NCBI RefSeq assembly: GCF_021605415.1
Contig: NZ_WKEQ01000035.1
Location: forward strand, 1 to 53,252
Source of the DNA: Pseudomonas syringae
Lineage (GTDB): Bacteria > Pseudomonadota > Gammaproteobacteria > Pseudomonadales > Pseudomonadaceae
Direction of reading: 5' to 3'
DNA length: 53,252 nucleotides
Shown: in pieces, positions 25,651-34,758 of the stretch
Layout of the letters: the number at the start of each line of letters is the position of its first letter
How positions within the stretch are numbered: position 1 is the first letter of the stretch
Notes under the pieces: generated by a model
Told to the model about the DNA's origin: nothing
Database searches by the model: none
What the model saw: the letters and a program-made list of their open reading frames with translations, nothing else
Position numbers and translations under genes: made by a program

Positions 25651-27732
25651 TCAACGACTCACAGCAATCGCCTGGTTATTCATGATACGCGGAGTGAGAA
25701 ACACCAAAAGCTCGGATTTTTTCTCCGAAACCACGTCACGCCGGAAAAGGCGGCCAAGATACGGCACATCGCCAAGAAATGGCACCTTATCTACAACCTT
25801 GCTTTGAGTATTTGAGAAAACGCCGCCAATCACGATGGTCTCGCCGTCGTTCACCAGCACCTTGGCGTTGACTTCGTTTTTCTTGATCGGCGGGACATCC
25901 TGCACTTTATTCAGATAATCCGGTTCGTCCTTGGTGACCTTGACCTCCATGATGATGCGATTGTCGGGAGTGATCTGCGGCGTCACTTCAAGCGACAGCG
26001 ACGCCTCCTTGAACGACACCGATGTCGCGCCGCTGGAGCTGGCTTCCTGATAGGGAATCTCGGTGCCCTTGAGGATCTTGGCGGTTTCCTTGTCCGAGGT
26101 GACCACTTTGGGTTGCGAGACGATTTCGCCGTTGCCGGTTTTTTCCATGGCCGTCAGTTCGAGATCAAGCAAGACATTGTCGGTGATGAACGCAATCCCG
26201 ATCCCTGAGGTATTCCCGGTAGTGCCCAGGTCGACGAACGGCGAGTTGGTGCTGGTACTGCCCGGCGTACCAATAGTGGTTGATGAACCGTTGGTCACCC
26301 CGGACGTATTCCAATTGCCCTTGTTCTGCACCGAACCACCCCAGCGCACGCCCAGACTCTTGTCATAGTCGACGTTGGCTTCGACGATTCGCGCCTCGAT
26401 CATCACCTGACGCACCGGAATATCCAGTTGCGCCACGATTCGCCGCAGTTCGTCGAGGCGATTCTGGGTCTGGTAGGCAATGATGTTGTTGGTGCGTTCG
26501 TCGACGGTGATCGAGCCGCGCTCGTCGACTTTCGCCTCGGCGCTGGTCACCGACTGGAACAGTTTGGCGATGTCCGCGGCCTTGGCGTAGTTGACCTGCA
26601 ACAGTTCACGGCGCAGCGGCGCGAGTTCGGCGATCTGTTTTTGCGACTCCAATTCCTGCCGCTCGCGGGCGGCGATTTCGTCGGCGGGCGCGACCAGCAG
26701 GACGTTGCCGATCTTGCGCTTGTCGAGCCCCTTGGTTTTCAGCACCAGATCCAGCGCCTGATCCCACGGCACGTTTTGCAGGCGCAAGGTAATGCCGCCC
26801 TGCACCGTGTCGCTCGCCACCAGATTGAGGTTGGTGAAGTCGGCGATCAGTTGCAGCACCGAGCGCACGTCAATGTCCTGGAAATTCAGCGACAGCTTTT
26901 GACCGCTGTAGGTGTTGCGGTCGGCGTTGCGTTTCTGCAAGTCATCGACGGTCATTGGCCGGATGCTGACAGTCAGCTTGTTGTCGGTCTGATAGGTGGA
27001 GTAGTCGAACGCGCCACTCGGCTCGACGGCGATGATCGCGCGGTCACCGCTGACGCTGGCGTTGACGAACTGCACCGGCGTGGCGAAATCCTTGACGTCC
27101 AGGCGCACACGCAGCGGCTCGGGCAATTGCGTGCGGGCGAAGCTGAGGATGACCTTGCCGTCGTGTTCCTGGATATCCGGGGCGATGTTCGGATCCGACA
27201 GGTCGATGACGACATTGCCTTCGCCAGCGGTGCCGCGCTGGAAGTCAACGCCACGAATCGCCTTGGCCCGAGGGACGAACGTTTTGCCCGGGGCCGCTGA
27301 AGGGGCCGTCGCACGCGGGGCGCTGGAGACCTTGCGCGGCGCGGTGATCTTGGTGCCCTGGCCAACGACCACCAGCAGATTGTTGCCCTCGACCCGAGCG
27401 TCATACGGCGTCAATTGCGTCAGACTGATGATCAGCCGCGTACGCCCCTTGGCCTCAACCACCGTGGCCGTGCGGGCATTGCCGTTGCCCAGATCGAGAT
27501 TCTTGCTGGCCAACTGGCTGGCAACCCCCGGCAAATCAAGGGCAATTCGCGCAGGCGATTCTGTGGTGTAGCCCTTGGGTTGCGGTGGTGGCGCATCGAA
27601 GGTCAATTTCAGTTCAACCCGGTCACCCGGCAACGCCGCGACATCCAGCGTCTTCAGATTAGCCGCGTACACCATCGGCGACAGCAGCGCTATCCATAGC
27701 GAAATACCGACGGCGGATAAAATCCTGTTCAT
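25651..27732 (-). CDS. pilQ: Type IV pilus secretin PilQ
   Basis: A 693-residue outer-membrane secretin. The signal peptide MNRILSAVGISLWIALLSPMVYA is cleaved near residue 23. Two AMIN domains follow (about 25-115 and 155-245), which bind peptidoglycan. Then come an STN/N0 domain (LSLNFQDIDVRSVLQLIADFTNLNLVAS), an N1 domain (LLQVNYAKAADIAKLFQ) and the secretin pore (VRQVMIEARIVEANVDYDKSLGVRWGG; KVLVNDGETIVIGGVFSN; VPFLGDVPYLGRLFRRD). The AMIN pair separates it from the GspD secretin in this window. The Ser/Thr/Gly-rich stretch near residue 470-500 is the variable gate-region loop. Last gene of pilMNOPQ. Confidence 0.97.
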   Translation of the reverse strand: MNRILSAVGISLWIALLSPMVYAANLKTLDVAALPGDRVELKLTFDAPPPQPKGYTTESPARIALDLPGVASQLASKNLDLGNGNARTATVVEAKGRTRLIISLTQLTPYDARVEGNNLLVVVGQGTKITAPRKVSSAPRATAPSAAPGKTFVPRAKAIRGVDFQRGTAGEGNVVIDLSDPNIAPDIQEHDGKVILSFARTQLPEPLRVRLDVKDFATPVQFVNASVSGDRAIIAVEPSGAFDYSTYQTDNKLTVSIRPMTVDDLQKRNADRNTYSGQKLSLNFQDIDVRSVLQLIADFTNLNLVASDTVQGGITLRLQNVPWDQALDLVLKTKGLDKRKIGNVLLVAPADEIAARERQELESQKQIAELAPLRRELLQVNYAKAADIAKLFQSVTSAEAKVDERGSITVDERTNNIIAYQTQNRLDELRRIVAQLDIPVRQVMIEARIVEANVDYDKSLGVRWGGSVQNKGNWNTSGVTNGSSTTIGTPGSTSTNSPFVDLGTTGNTSGIGIAFITDNVLLDLELTAMEKTGNGEIVSQPKVVTSDKETAKILKGTEIPYQEASSSGATSVSFKEASLSLEVTPQITPDNRIIMEVKVTKDEPDYLNKVQDVPPIKKNEVNAKVLVNDGETIVIGGVFSNTQSKVVDKVPFLGDVPYLGRLFRRDVVSEKKSELLVFLTPRIMNNQAIAVSR

Positions 27733-27745
27733 TGTTCGACTTCCA

Positions 27746-28270
27746 CTATGAGTGCTCTTTCAAAGGAATGGTCCGCGGCCGTTCCAGCCAGGCGCCCTGG
27801 CCGTCGGGAACGATTTCGACCACATCGACCTGTGCTGCGCTGATCGCGACGATGCGACCGTCGTTGCGCCCCAGGTAGTCGCCGACCTTCAGCCGATGCA
27901 CCCCGCCCGCCCCGCGCAACAACGCAAAGGAGCCGGAAACATTGGAGATCGTGCCGACCATTTCAAACTGCTCGATGTTGAAACCTTCGAGGTATTGCTT
28001 GACCCGGTTGGGGTCGGGTTTGACGTTGCGCGAGCCGTGTTTCTGCCCGGCCAGATCAATCCGCACTTGAGGGGAGAACGGACTGCGCAGGTTGGCGGCG
28101 CTGTAGGTGAATGTTGGATAAGACCGGAACGTCGGCGTGGGTTCAATTTTGCCGGGAGGCCGCACCCGCACTTCATTCAGATAGGCATCGAGATCGCTGA
28201 AGTCATCGCCGCCACAGCCATGCAGCGCCAGCAGCGCAATTAACAATGCGCCATAACGAATCGGGCTCAT
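27746..28270 (-). CDS. pilP: Type IV pilus lipoprotein PilP
   Basis: A 174-residue lipoprotein. Lipobox LHGC gives the acylated Cys at about residue 19. A disordered linker precedes the beta-sandwich HR-like domain (FEMVGTISNVSGSFALLRGAGGVHRLKVGDYLGRNDGRIVAISAAQVDVVEIV). PilP links the PilN-PilO inner-membrane pair to the PilQ secretin. It overlaps pilO by 4 bp and is 13 bp before pilQ. The fold is related to GspC, which occurs separately at 11.9-12.4 kb. Confidence 0.96.
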   Translation of the reverse strand: MSPIRYGALLIALLALHGCGGDDFSDLDAYLNEVRVRPPGKIEPTPTFRSYPTFTYSAANLRSPFSPQVRIDLAGQKHGSRNVKPDPNRVKQYLEGFNIEQFEMVGTISNVSGSFALLRGAGGVHRLKVGDYLGRNDGRIVAISAAQVDVVEIVPDGQGAWLERPRTIPLKEHS

Positions 28271-28890
28271 TTTTGCAGTCCCTTGTCGTTATAGCGGTAC
28301 GTCTTGGCGAGGATGCTCATGCGCAGCTTCGAACCGCCCTCCTTGTCGGCTGGCGCCAGTTCGAAGTCGTGCAGGGTGACGATTCGCGGCAGTCCCGCGA
28401 CGCCACTGACGAAGGTCGCCAGGTCGTGGTAGGCGCCGGTGACGGTGATCTGGATCGGTAGTTCGATGTAGAAGGGCTGGGTGACTTCGGGCAGCAGTTT
28501 GATCTCTTCGAATTCCAGCCCGCTGCCTAACCCGGTGCGAGTGATGTCTTCGAGCAAGCCCGGCACTTCGGTGTCGCTGGGCAGTTGCCTCAGCAGAACG
28601 CCGAAGGAATTTTCCATCTCCTTCATTTGCTGGGTGTACAGCTCTAGATTCGCGGCCATGCGCGCCTTGCTGGCGAACTGCTCCTTGAGGCTGCGTTCTT
28701 CCTCACGCTTGAGTTCGAGCTGGTTTTCCATGTCACTGATGAAAAAGTTGTAGCCCAGCGCCAGCACCAGAACCATCAGCAACGCACCGACCAGCGCCTT
28801 CACCGCCGCTGGCCACGAGCCGATATTGCTGGTGTCGAGATCATTGAAATCGACGTCACGCAGCCCCGCCAACCATTCGGACGCTTTCAT
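28267..28890 (-). CDS. pilO: Type IV pilus inner-membrane protein PilO
   Basis: The ATG at 28890, overlapping the pilN stop by 4 bp, gives 207 residues beginning MKASEWLAGLRDVDFNDLD; the longer frame would lie inside pilN. One membrane span (about 28-48: AAVKALVGALLMVLVLALGYNFF) is followed by a coiled coil (LELKREEERSLKEQFASKARM) and a ferredoxin-like periplasmic domain. It dimerises with PilN to align the pilus motor with PilQ. Confidence 0.97.
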   Translation of the reverse strand: MKASEWLAGLRDVDFNDLDTSNIGSWPAAVKALVGALLMVLVLALGYNFFISDMENQLELKREEERSLKEQFASKARMAANLELYTQQMKEMENSFGVLLRQLPSDTEVPGLLEDITRTGLGSGLEFEEIKLLPEVTQPFYIELPIQITVTGAYHDLATFVSGVAGLPRIVTLHDFELAPADKEGGSKLRMSILAKTYRYNDKGLQK

Positions 28891-29453
28891 TGGCCGCCCT
28901 CCACTGCCTTGGGCTGGGTCTGGCGAACGGTCAACTGAAAGACGTTCGCTTGATCTACTTGCCCGGCGGTGGTGGCTTTCACTTCGGTCAGACTCGGCGC
29001 ATCGAACCATTCAGATGCGTCAAGATTGCGCATGAGGTCGGACACCCGGTTGTTGGACTCTGCGGCACCACTGATGGACAAGGTCTTGTCGGCCATCTTC
29101 ACATCAGTAAAATACACGCCGTCCGGCAACGTACGCGCCAGTTGGTCGAAAATCCGTCCGCTGATCTGCCGGTTGCCCTGCAGGTCCTGGATGATGCGCA
29201 TGCGCTCGACCAGTTGCTGGCGCCGGGCCTTGAGTTCGCTAATCTGCTTGATCCGTTCGTCGACCACGGCAATCTGTTTGCCGATGTATTCGTTGCGGGC
29301 CATCTGGCGCTCAATCGCGGCGCTGATGATCTGGTCGGCGATCAGTACAGCGCCGATCGAGCCGACAAAGACCCCGATGAGAACCAGGAGGAAACGTTTG
29401 CGCCGTTCTTCTCGGCGTTCCTCACGCCAGGGTAGAAGGTTAATCCGCGCCAT
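28887..29453 (-). CDS. pilN: Type IV pilus inner-membrane protein PilN
   Basis: A 188-residue protein starting MARINLLPWREERREERRKRF, the conserved INLLPWR cytoplasmic tail that docks into PilM. A single span lies at about 22-42, followed by a coiled coil and a periplasmic ferredoxin-like domain (LPDGVYFTDVKMADKTLSISGAAESNNRVSDLMRNLD). It pairs with PilO. Shares 1 base with pilM and overlaps pilO by 4 bp. Confidence 0.97.
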   Translation of the reverse strand: MARINLLPWREERREERRKRFLLVLIGVFVGSIGAVLIADQIISAAIERQMARNEYIGKQIAVVDERIKQISELKARRQQLVERMRIIQDLQGNRQISGRIFDQLARTLPDGVYFTDVKMADKTLSISGAAESNNRVSDLMRNLDASEWFDAPSLTEVKATTAGQVDQANVFQLTVRQTQPKAVEGGQ

Positions 29454-30517
29454 CAGTCGAAACTCCGTAGCGCCAGCCCGCAGGCAATCATCAAGGCCGG
29501 CGCATCGCTCGCCAGAGCGCCGGCATTGACCTTGCCGCTCAGGGACATGTCGGTAAACGGATTGGCGACCCGGGTCGGCGTGTTCAGGCGCTGCTCGATC
29601 AAGCGATCCAGCCCCGGCACCGACGCGGTGCCGCCGGCCAGCAGAATGTGATCTACCGCGTTGTACTGGCCCGACGCGAAGAAGAACTGCAACGAGCGGG
29701 ACACTTGCTGCACCAGCGCATCCCGAAACGGCTGCAACACTTCGCTGACGTAGTCGTCCGGCAGACCGCCCTGCTTTTTGGCCAGTCCCGCTTGCTCGGT
29801 GGTCAGGCCATAGCGGCGCTGAATCTCTTCAGTCAACTGGCGACCGCCGAACAACTGCTCACGGGTATAGATGATGCGGCCGTTGTGCAGGACGCTGAGG
29901 GTGGTCATGGTCGCGCCGATATCCACCACCGCGACGGTCAGGCGCTCCTGGGATTCGGCCAGTTGCGTGGCAAGCAAGCCATAGGAACGCTCCAGCGCGT
30001 AGGCCTCGACGTCGACCACCCGCGCGGTCAGGCCGGCGATGGCGAGCGCTGCTTCGCGCACTTCGACGTTCTCCTTGCGACACGCCGCCAGCAGCACGTT
30101 GACCCGTTCAGGACTGCGAGGCGAGACACCCTGAACTTCGAAGTCGATGGCGACTTCATCCAGAGGATAGGGAATGTATTGGTCGGCTTCGATCTTGAGC
30201 TGATTTTCCAGTTCGTCATCGGACAAACCGGCATCCATTTCAATGATCTTGGTGATCACCGCCGAACCGGCGACAGCGACTGCCACGCCTTTCAGGCCGG
30301 TGCGCGCCTTGGCCAGTACGCGCGACAGGGCCTGTCCCACGCCTTCGAGCTCGGCGATGTTTTTCTCGACCACGGCGTTGGCGGGCAACGGCTCCACCGC
30401 GTAGGCCTCGACCCGGTAGCGATCGCCCTGACGGCTCAGCTCCAGCAGTTTCACTGAAGTGGAGCTGATATCGATCCCCAGTAACGTATTGGCTTTTTTA
30501 TTGAAGAGTCCTAGCAC
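29453..30517 (-). CDS. pilM: Type IV pilus actin-like ATPase PilM
   Basis: The GTG start at 30517 gives 354 residues beginning MLGLFNKKANTLLGIDISSTSVKLLEL, matching the P. aeruginosa PilM length; AGGGAA lies at good spacing upstream. A TTG two codons earlier (30523) is possible. It has an actin/FtsA-like fold: phosphate-1 loop GIDISSTSVKLLEL, phosphate-2 VAVVDIGATMTTLSVL and adenosine motif LLAGGTASVPGLDRL. It is cytoplasmic and binds ATP and the PilN tail. First gene of pilMNOPQ, divergent from ponA, a conserved arrangement. Confidence 0.97.
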   Translation of the reverse strand: MLGLFNKKANTLLGIDISSTSVKLLELSRQGDRYRVEAYAVEPLPANAVVEKNIAELEGVGQALSRVLAKARTGLKGVAVAVAGSAVITKIIEMDAGLSDDELENQLKIEADQYIPYPLDEVAIDFEVQGVSPRSPERVNVLLAACRKENVEVREAALAIAGLTARVVDVEAYALERSYGLLATQLAESQERLTVAVVDIGATMTTLSVLHNGRIIYTREQLFGGRQLTEEIQRRYGLTTEQAGLAKKQGGLPDDYVSEVLQPFRDALVQQVSRSLQFFFASGQYNAVDHILLAGGTASVPGLDRLIEQRLNTPTRVANPFTDMSLSGKVNAGALASDAPALMIACGLALRSFD

Positions 30518-30729
30518 TACCAATTCCCTATGACTATCCGTGAGTTACGGACTCTGTAATGTGCATTGCGTTCCCTCGTGCCGTCTTGACAGACGCGCAA
30601 ATGACGCCCCCTGCTGAAAAGTGCTTATAATGCCCAGCGATTTTTTAGCGCTTTTTACCTGCGCGGCGAGTTCTGTGTTCACCCCGGATCCCCACGCCTT
30701 TCATTCTTTGCCCTGGATGTTCAAACGCC
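30518..30729. promoter_or_regulatory. Divergent pilM/ponA promoter region
   Basis: A clear -10 element TATAAT lies at 30626-30631 on the plus strand, pointing to ponA about 100 bases downstream. Its -35 partner is poor. A TTGACA at about 30585 is too far away to pair with it. No gene fits in the gap. Confidence 0.5.
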
Positions 30730-33171
30730 TTGATTCGCCTGCTGAAATTTTTCGGATGGTCCATCGTCGCCATTTTCTGCGGACTGCTGTTGAGTCTCAG
30801 TGGCGCGTATCTTTACCTTAGTCCGGGTTTGCCGTCTGTGGAGGCGCTGAGAAGCATTCAGTTGCAGATTCCATTGCGGGTGTACTCCAGCGATAACAAG
30901 TTGATCGCAGAGTTTGGCGAAATGCGCCGCACACCGATCCGTTTCGCCGACATTCCCCCCAATTTCATTAATGCGTTACTAAGTGCTGAAGACGACAACT
31001 TTGCCAATCACTATGGTGTCGATCCGAGCAGCCTGATGCGCGCCGCGACTCAACTGGTCAAGAGCGGGCACATCCAGTCCGGCGGCAGCACCATCACCAT
31101 GCAGGTGGCGAAGAACTTCTTCCTGACCAGCGAACGCAGCTTCTCGCGCAAAACCACCGAAATTCTTCTGGCCCTGCAAATCGAGCGGCAGCTGACCAAG
31201 GACGAAATCCTTGAGCTGTACGTCAACAAGATCTACCTCGGCAACCGCGCCTACGGCATCGAAGCGGCAGCGCAGGTGTATTACGGCAAATCGATTCGCG
31301 ACATCAGCCTGGCGCAGATGGCGATGATCGCCGGCCTGCCGAAAGCGCCATCACGCTTCAACCCGCTGGCCAATCCGGCGCGCAGCAAAGAACGTCGCGA
31401 CTGGATCCTCGGGCGCATGTACAAGCTGGGCAAAATCACCGAGCCGGACTACACCGCCGCGATCAACGAACCGCTGAACGCCAGCTATCACGTGCCGACG
31501 CCGGAAGTGAACGCGCCGTACATCGCCGAGATGGTCCGCGCCGAGATGGTCGGCCGATACGGCAGCGATGCCTACACCGAAGGTTTCCGCGTCACCACTA
31601 CGGTGCCGAGCAACCTCCAGGAAATGGCCAACACCGCGCTGCACGAAGGCCTGATGAGCTATGACCAGCGCCACGGCTATCGCGGCCCCGAGTCGCGCCT
31701 GCCAGGCAAGACCCGTGAGGCCTGGGCCACGGAGCTGACCAAGCAACGCACCATCAGCAGCCTTGAGCCCGCCATCGTTACGCAAGTCGATAAGGATGGC
31801 CTGCAAGTGCTGACCCGTACCGGCGAGGATCATGTCGCCTGGGACACCATGAAATGGGCGCGGCCGTTCCTCAACACCAACAGCATGGGCGCCAACCCGC
31901 GTCAGCCGTCGGATGTGGCACAGGTCGGCGATTTGATCCGCGTGCAGCGCCAGGAGAAGGACAATTCGCTGAAATTCAGCCAGATCCCACAGGCGCAAGG
32001 CGCGCTGGTGTCGCTGGATCCGCAGAACGGCGCGATCCGTTCGCTGGTCGGCGGTTTCGCCTTCGAACAAAGCAATTACAACCGTGCCATGCAGGCCAAG
32101 CGCCAGCCGGGTTCAAGCTTCAAGCCTTTCGTTTATAGCGCCGCGCTGGACAGCGGATACACTGCCGCCAGCCTGGTCAACGACGCGCCGATCGTGTTCG
32201 TCGACGAGTACATGGACAAGGTCTGGCGCCCGAAGAACGACAACAACACCTTCCTTGGCCCGATTCGTTTGCGTGAGGCGCTGTATAAATCGCGCAACCT
32301 GGTATCGATCCGCCTGCTGCAAGCGATGGGCGTTGGCAAGACCATCGACTACATCACCCGCTTCGGCTTCAACAAGCAGGATCTGCCGCCGAACCTGTCG
32401 CTGTCCCTGGGCACCGCAACCCTGACACCGATGGAGATCGCCACCGGCTGGAGCACGTTCGCCAACGGTGGATACAAAATCAGCCCGTACCTCATCGACA
32501 AGATTGAAAGCCGCAGCGGCGACACGCTGTTCGTCGCCAACCCGCCCAGCGTGCCGCAAGGCGCGGCAGCGAGCGATGGCATTGCTGCGCCGTCCACGAG
32601 TTTCACGGTCAATCCGACGCCAGGTGAAGCCCCGGTCAACCCTGCCGAGCCGCAAACGCCGGCGGTGGCCGAGCGCATCGTCGACGGTCGTACCACCTAC
32701 ATCCTCAACAGCATGTTGCAGGACGTGATCAAACTCGGCACCGGCCGACGCGCACTGGCGTTGGGCCGTAGCGACATCGCCGGCAAAACCGGTACGACCA
32801 ACGAATCCAAGGACGCCTGGTTCTCCGGCTACAACGCCGATTACGTGACCACGGTCTGGACGGGCTTCGACCAGCCGGAAAGCCTCGGTCGCCGTGAATT
32901 CGGCGGCACCGTGGCCCTGCCGATCTGGATGAACTACATGGGCGCCGCGCTCAAGGACAAGCCGCCACACGTGCAGCCAGAGCCGGAAGGCATCCTCAGC
33001 CTGCGCGTCGACCCGGCCAGCGGCCGCGCAGCCTCACCGAGCACGCCGGGCGCGTACTTCGAGCTGTTCAAGGCTGAAGACACGCCGCCGTCGATCAATG
33101 AGCTGGGTAATGGCGCTGCGCCGGGCAGTCCGCTGCCGGCAGATGAACAGGCACCGATCGATCTGTTTTAG
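30730..33171 (+). CDS. ponA: Penicillin-binding protein 1A, bifunctional transglycosylase/transpeptidase
   Basis: The TTG start gives 813 residues (MIRLLKFFGWSIVAIFCGLLLSLSGAYLYL: short cytoplasmic tail plus one membrane anchor). The glycosyltransferase GT51 domain has the catalytic Glu in SAEDDNFANHYGVD (about 90) and GGSTITMQVAKN, RKTTEILLALQIE, KDEILELYVNKIYLGN. An OB-like insert follows. The transpeptidase domain has SxxK as SSFK (about 461-464), SRN (about 520) and KTGTT (about 685). It polymerises and cross-links peptidoglycan. A Pro/Ala-rich insert precedes KTGTT. An out-of-frame ATG at 30717 overlaps the start and is not used. Ends before a bidirectional terminator. Confidence 0.98.
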   Translation: MIRLLKFFGWSIVAIFCGLLLSLSGAYLYLSPGLPSVEALRSIQLQIPLRVYSSDNKLIAEFGEMRRTPIRFADIPPNFINALLSAEDDNFANHYGVDPSSLMRAATQLVKSGHIQSGGSTITMQVAKNFFLTSERSFSRKTTEILLALQIERQLTKDEILELYVNKIYLGNRAYGIEAAAQVYYGKSIRDISLAQMAMIAGLPKAPSRFNPLANPARSKERRDWILGRMYKLGKITEPDYTAAINEPLNASYHVPTPEVNAPYIAEMVRAEMVGRYGSDAYTEGFRVTTTVPSNLQEMANTALHEGLMSYDQRHGYRGPESRLPGKTREAWATELTKQRTISSLEPAIVTQVDKDGLQVLTRTGEDHVAWDTMKWARPFLNTNSMGANPRQPSDVAQVGDLIRVQRQEKDNSLKFSQIPQAQGALVSLDPQNGAIRSLVGGFAFEQSNYNRAMQAKRQPGSSFKPFVYSAALDSGYTAASLVNDAPIVFVDEYMDKVWRPKNDNNTFLGPIRLREALYKSRNLVSIRLLQAMGVGKTIDYITRFGFNKQDLPPNLSLSLGTATLTPMEIATGWSTFANGGYKISPYLIDKIESRSGDTLFVANPPSVPQGAAASDGIAAPSTSFTVNPTPGEAPVNPAEPQTPAVAERIVDGRTTYILNSMLQDVIKLGTGRRALALGRSDIAGKTGTTNESKDAWFSGYNADYVTTVWTGFDQPESLGRREFGGTVALPIWMNYMGAALKDKPPHVQPEPEGILSLRVDPASGRAASPSTPGAYFELFKAEDTPPSINELGNGAAPGSPLPADEQAPIDLF

Positions 33172-33212
33172 AGGGGCAGCTTTGAGCTTTTAGCCTTTAG
33201 CTGTAAGCAAGG

Positions 33213-33253
33213 TCAAAAGATCGCAGCCTGCGGCTCAAAGCTCAAAGCTCAAA
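33213..33253. repeat. Partial AAAAGATCGCAG repeat and GCTCAAA heptamer array
   Basis: A truncated copy of the TCAAAAGATCGCAGCCTGCGG repeat family (33213-33232) runs directly into three perfect tandem copies of GCTCAAA (33233-33253). Upstream the complementary motif TTTGAGC occurs at 33181-33187, so the tract can fold. Confidence 0.75.
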
Positions 33254-33297
33254 GCCCATAAAAAAACCCCAGCTCAGGCTGGGGTTTTTTTATGGGC
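33254..33297. terminator. Bidirectional terminator between ponA and maeB
   Basis: A perfect 20-bp inverted repeat (33254-33273 and 33278-33297) with a 4-base TCAG loop. The core CCCCAGC/GCTGGGG is flanked by A7 and T7, so U runs occur on both strands. It serves both convergent genes. Confidence 0.95.
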
Positions 33298-33305
33298 GGC
33301 TGCGG

Positions 33306-34574
33306 TTAACCGTTAAACACATCATCCACGCTTTTCAGCGGGTAGTTCTTCGGATACGGCAGGGTCGCTACACCTGTCTCGATTGCAGCTTTAGCCACAG
33401 CGTCGGAGATCAGGGTGATCAGGCGCTTGTCCATTGGCTTCGGAATGATGTACTCACGACCGAATTCCAGCGGGGCACCGCCGTAGGCATCGCACACGTC
33501 CTGAGGCACCGGCAGTTTGGCCAGTTCACGCAGAGCGTTGGCCGCAGCCACTTTCATTTCTTCGTTGATGCGCTTGGCGCGAACGTCCAGGGCACCACGG
33601 AAGATGAACGGGAAGCCCAGCACGTTGTTGACCTGGTTCGGATAGTCCGAACGGCCGGTGGCCATGATCACGTCGCTACGGGTGGCGTGAGCCAGTTCCG
33701 GGGAGATTTCCGGATCAGGGTTCGAGCACGCGAATACGATCGGGTTGGCTGCCATCGACAGCAGGCCTTCCGCGCTCAGCAGGTTCGGGCCGGACAGACC
33801 GACGAACACGTCAGCGCCTTCCAGCGCGTCAGCCAGGCTGCGCTTGTCAGTGGCGTGGGCGAACACGGCTTTGTACTGGTTCAGATCGTCACGGCCGGAG
33901 TGGATCACGCCGGTACGGTCAACCATGAAGATGTTTTCGATGCGAGCGCCCATGCTCACCAGCAATTTCATGCAGGAGATGGCGGCTGCGCCAGCGCCCA
34001 GGCAGACGATCTTGGCGTCTGGCAGGGTTTTGCCGGCGATTTCCAGGGCGTTGATCATGCCCGCAGCGGTCACGATTGCGGTGCCGTGCTGGTCATCGTG
34101 GAAAACCGGAATGTCGCACTGCTCGATCAAAGCACGTTCGATCTCAAAGCACTCAGGTGCCTTGATGTCTTCCAGGTTGATGCCACCGAAGGTAATGGAG
34201 ATGCGTTTTACGGTGTCGATGAAGGCTTGCGGGCTTTCGGAATCGACTTCGATGTCGAAGACGTCGATACCGGCGAAGCGCTTGAACAGCACGCCTTTAC
34301 CTTCCATCACTGGCTTGGAAGCCAGTGGGCCGAGGTTACCCAGGCCCAGAATCGCGGTGCCATCGGAAATGACTGCAACCAGGTTGCCTTTGCCGGTGTA
34401 CTTGTAGGCCAGTTCCGGATCGCGGGCGATCTCGCGAACGGGTTCGGCTACGCCGGGGCTGTAGGCCAGCGACAAGTCGCGTGCGGTAGCAGTGGCCTTG
34501 GTGAGCTCGACACTCAGCTTTCCTGGACGAGGATTGGCATGGTATTCGAGAGCGGCAGTTTTCAGATCAGACAT
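33306..34574 (-). CDS. maeB: NADP-dependent malic enzyme (short form)
   Basis: A 422-residue enzyme decarboxylating malate to pyruvate. Features: LAYSPGVAEPVREIARDP, NLVAVISDGTAILGLGNLGPLASKPVMEGKG (catalytic Tyr/Lys region), the metal-binding acidic block FGGINLEDIKAPECFEIE with VFHDDQHGTAIV, and the dinucleotide-binding IVCLGAGAAAISCMKLL. The C-terminal phosphotransacetylase-like domain found in enteric MaeB (about 760 residues) is absent, as in several pseudomonads. It supplies NADPH and pyruvate in gluconeogenic growth. Position matches PAO1 PA5046. Confidence 0.94.
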   Translation of the reverse strand: MSDLKTAALEYHANPRPGKLSVELTKATATARDLSLAYSPGVAEPVREIARDPELAYKYTGKGNLVAVISDGTAILGLGNLGPLASKPVMEGKGVLFKRFAGIDVFDIEVDSESPQAFIDTVKRISITFGGINLEDIKAPECFEIERALIEQCDIPVFHDDQHGTAIVTAAGMINALEIAGKTLPDAKIVCLGAGAAAISCMKLLVSMGARIENIFMVDRTGVIHSGRDDLNQYKAVFAHATDKRSLADALEGADVFVGLSGPNLLSAEGLLSMAANPIVFACSNPDPEISPELAHATRSDVIMATGRSDYPNQVNNVLGFPFIFRGALDVRAKRINEEMKVAAANALRELAKLPVPQDVCDAYGGAPLEFGREYIIPKPMDKRLITLISDAVAKAAIETGVATLPYPKNYPLKSVDDVFNG

Positions 34575-34758
34575 AGGGGCATTCCGCTTTTTTACTGTTG
34601 GACAGACTGGTCAGCGAGGATACGCGCCTCACAAAATCCCCACAAGACTGGCCGGTCACACCTGTCAAGCGCCCGGCCCTACGACTTTGGCCCAAGAGCC
34701 ACGGCACACAAGGGCTAGACTGTTCACAATCATCTAAAAAAATGTAGACAATTATTCT

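Noticed and set aside
30621..30821. 66-codon frame overlapping the ponA start
   Set aside because: Out of frame with ponA, no family resemblance; ponA with its TTG start matches PBP1a from its membrane anchor on.
33233..33253. Heptamer repeats as a CRISPR array
   Set aside because: Units are 7 bp with no spacers and no cas genes nearby.
34663..34668. TTGACA on the minus strand as the maeB -35 box
   Set aside because: No acceptable -10 hexamer at 16-18 bases; not listed as a promoter.
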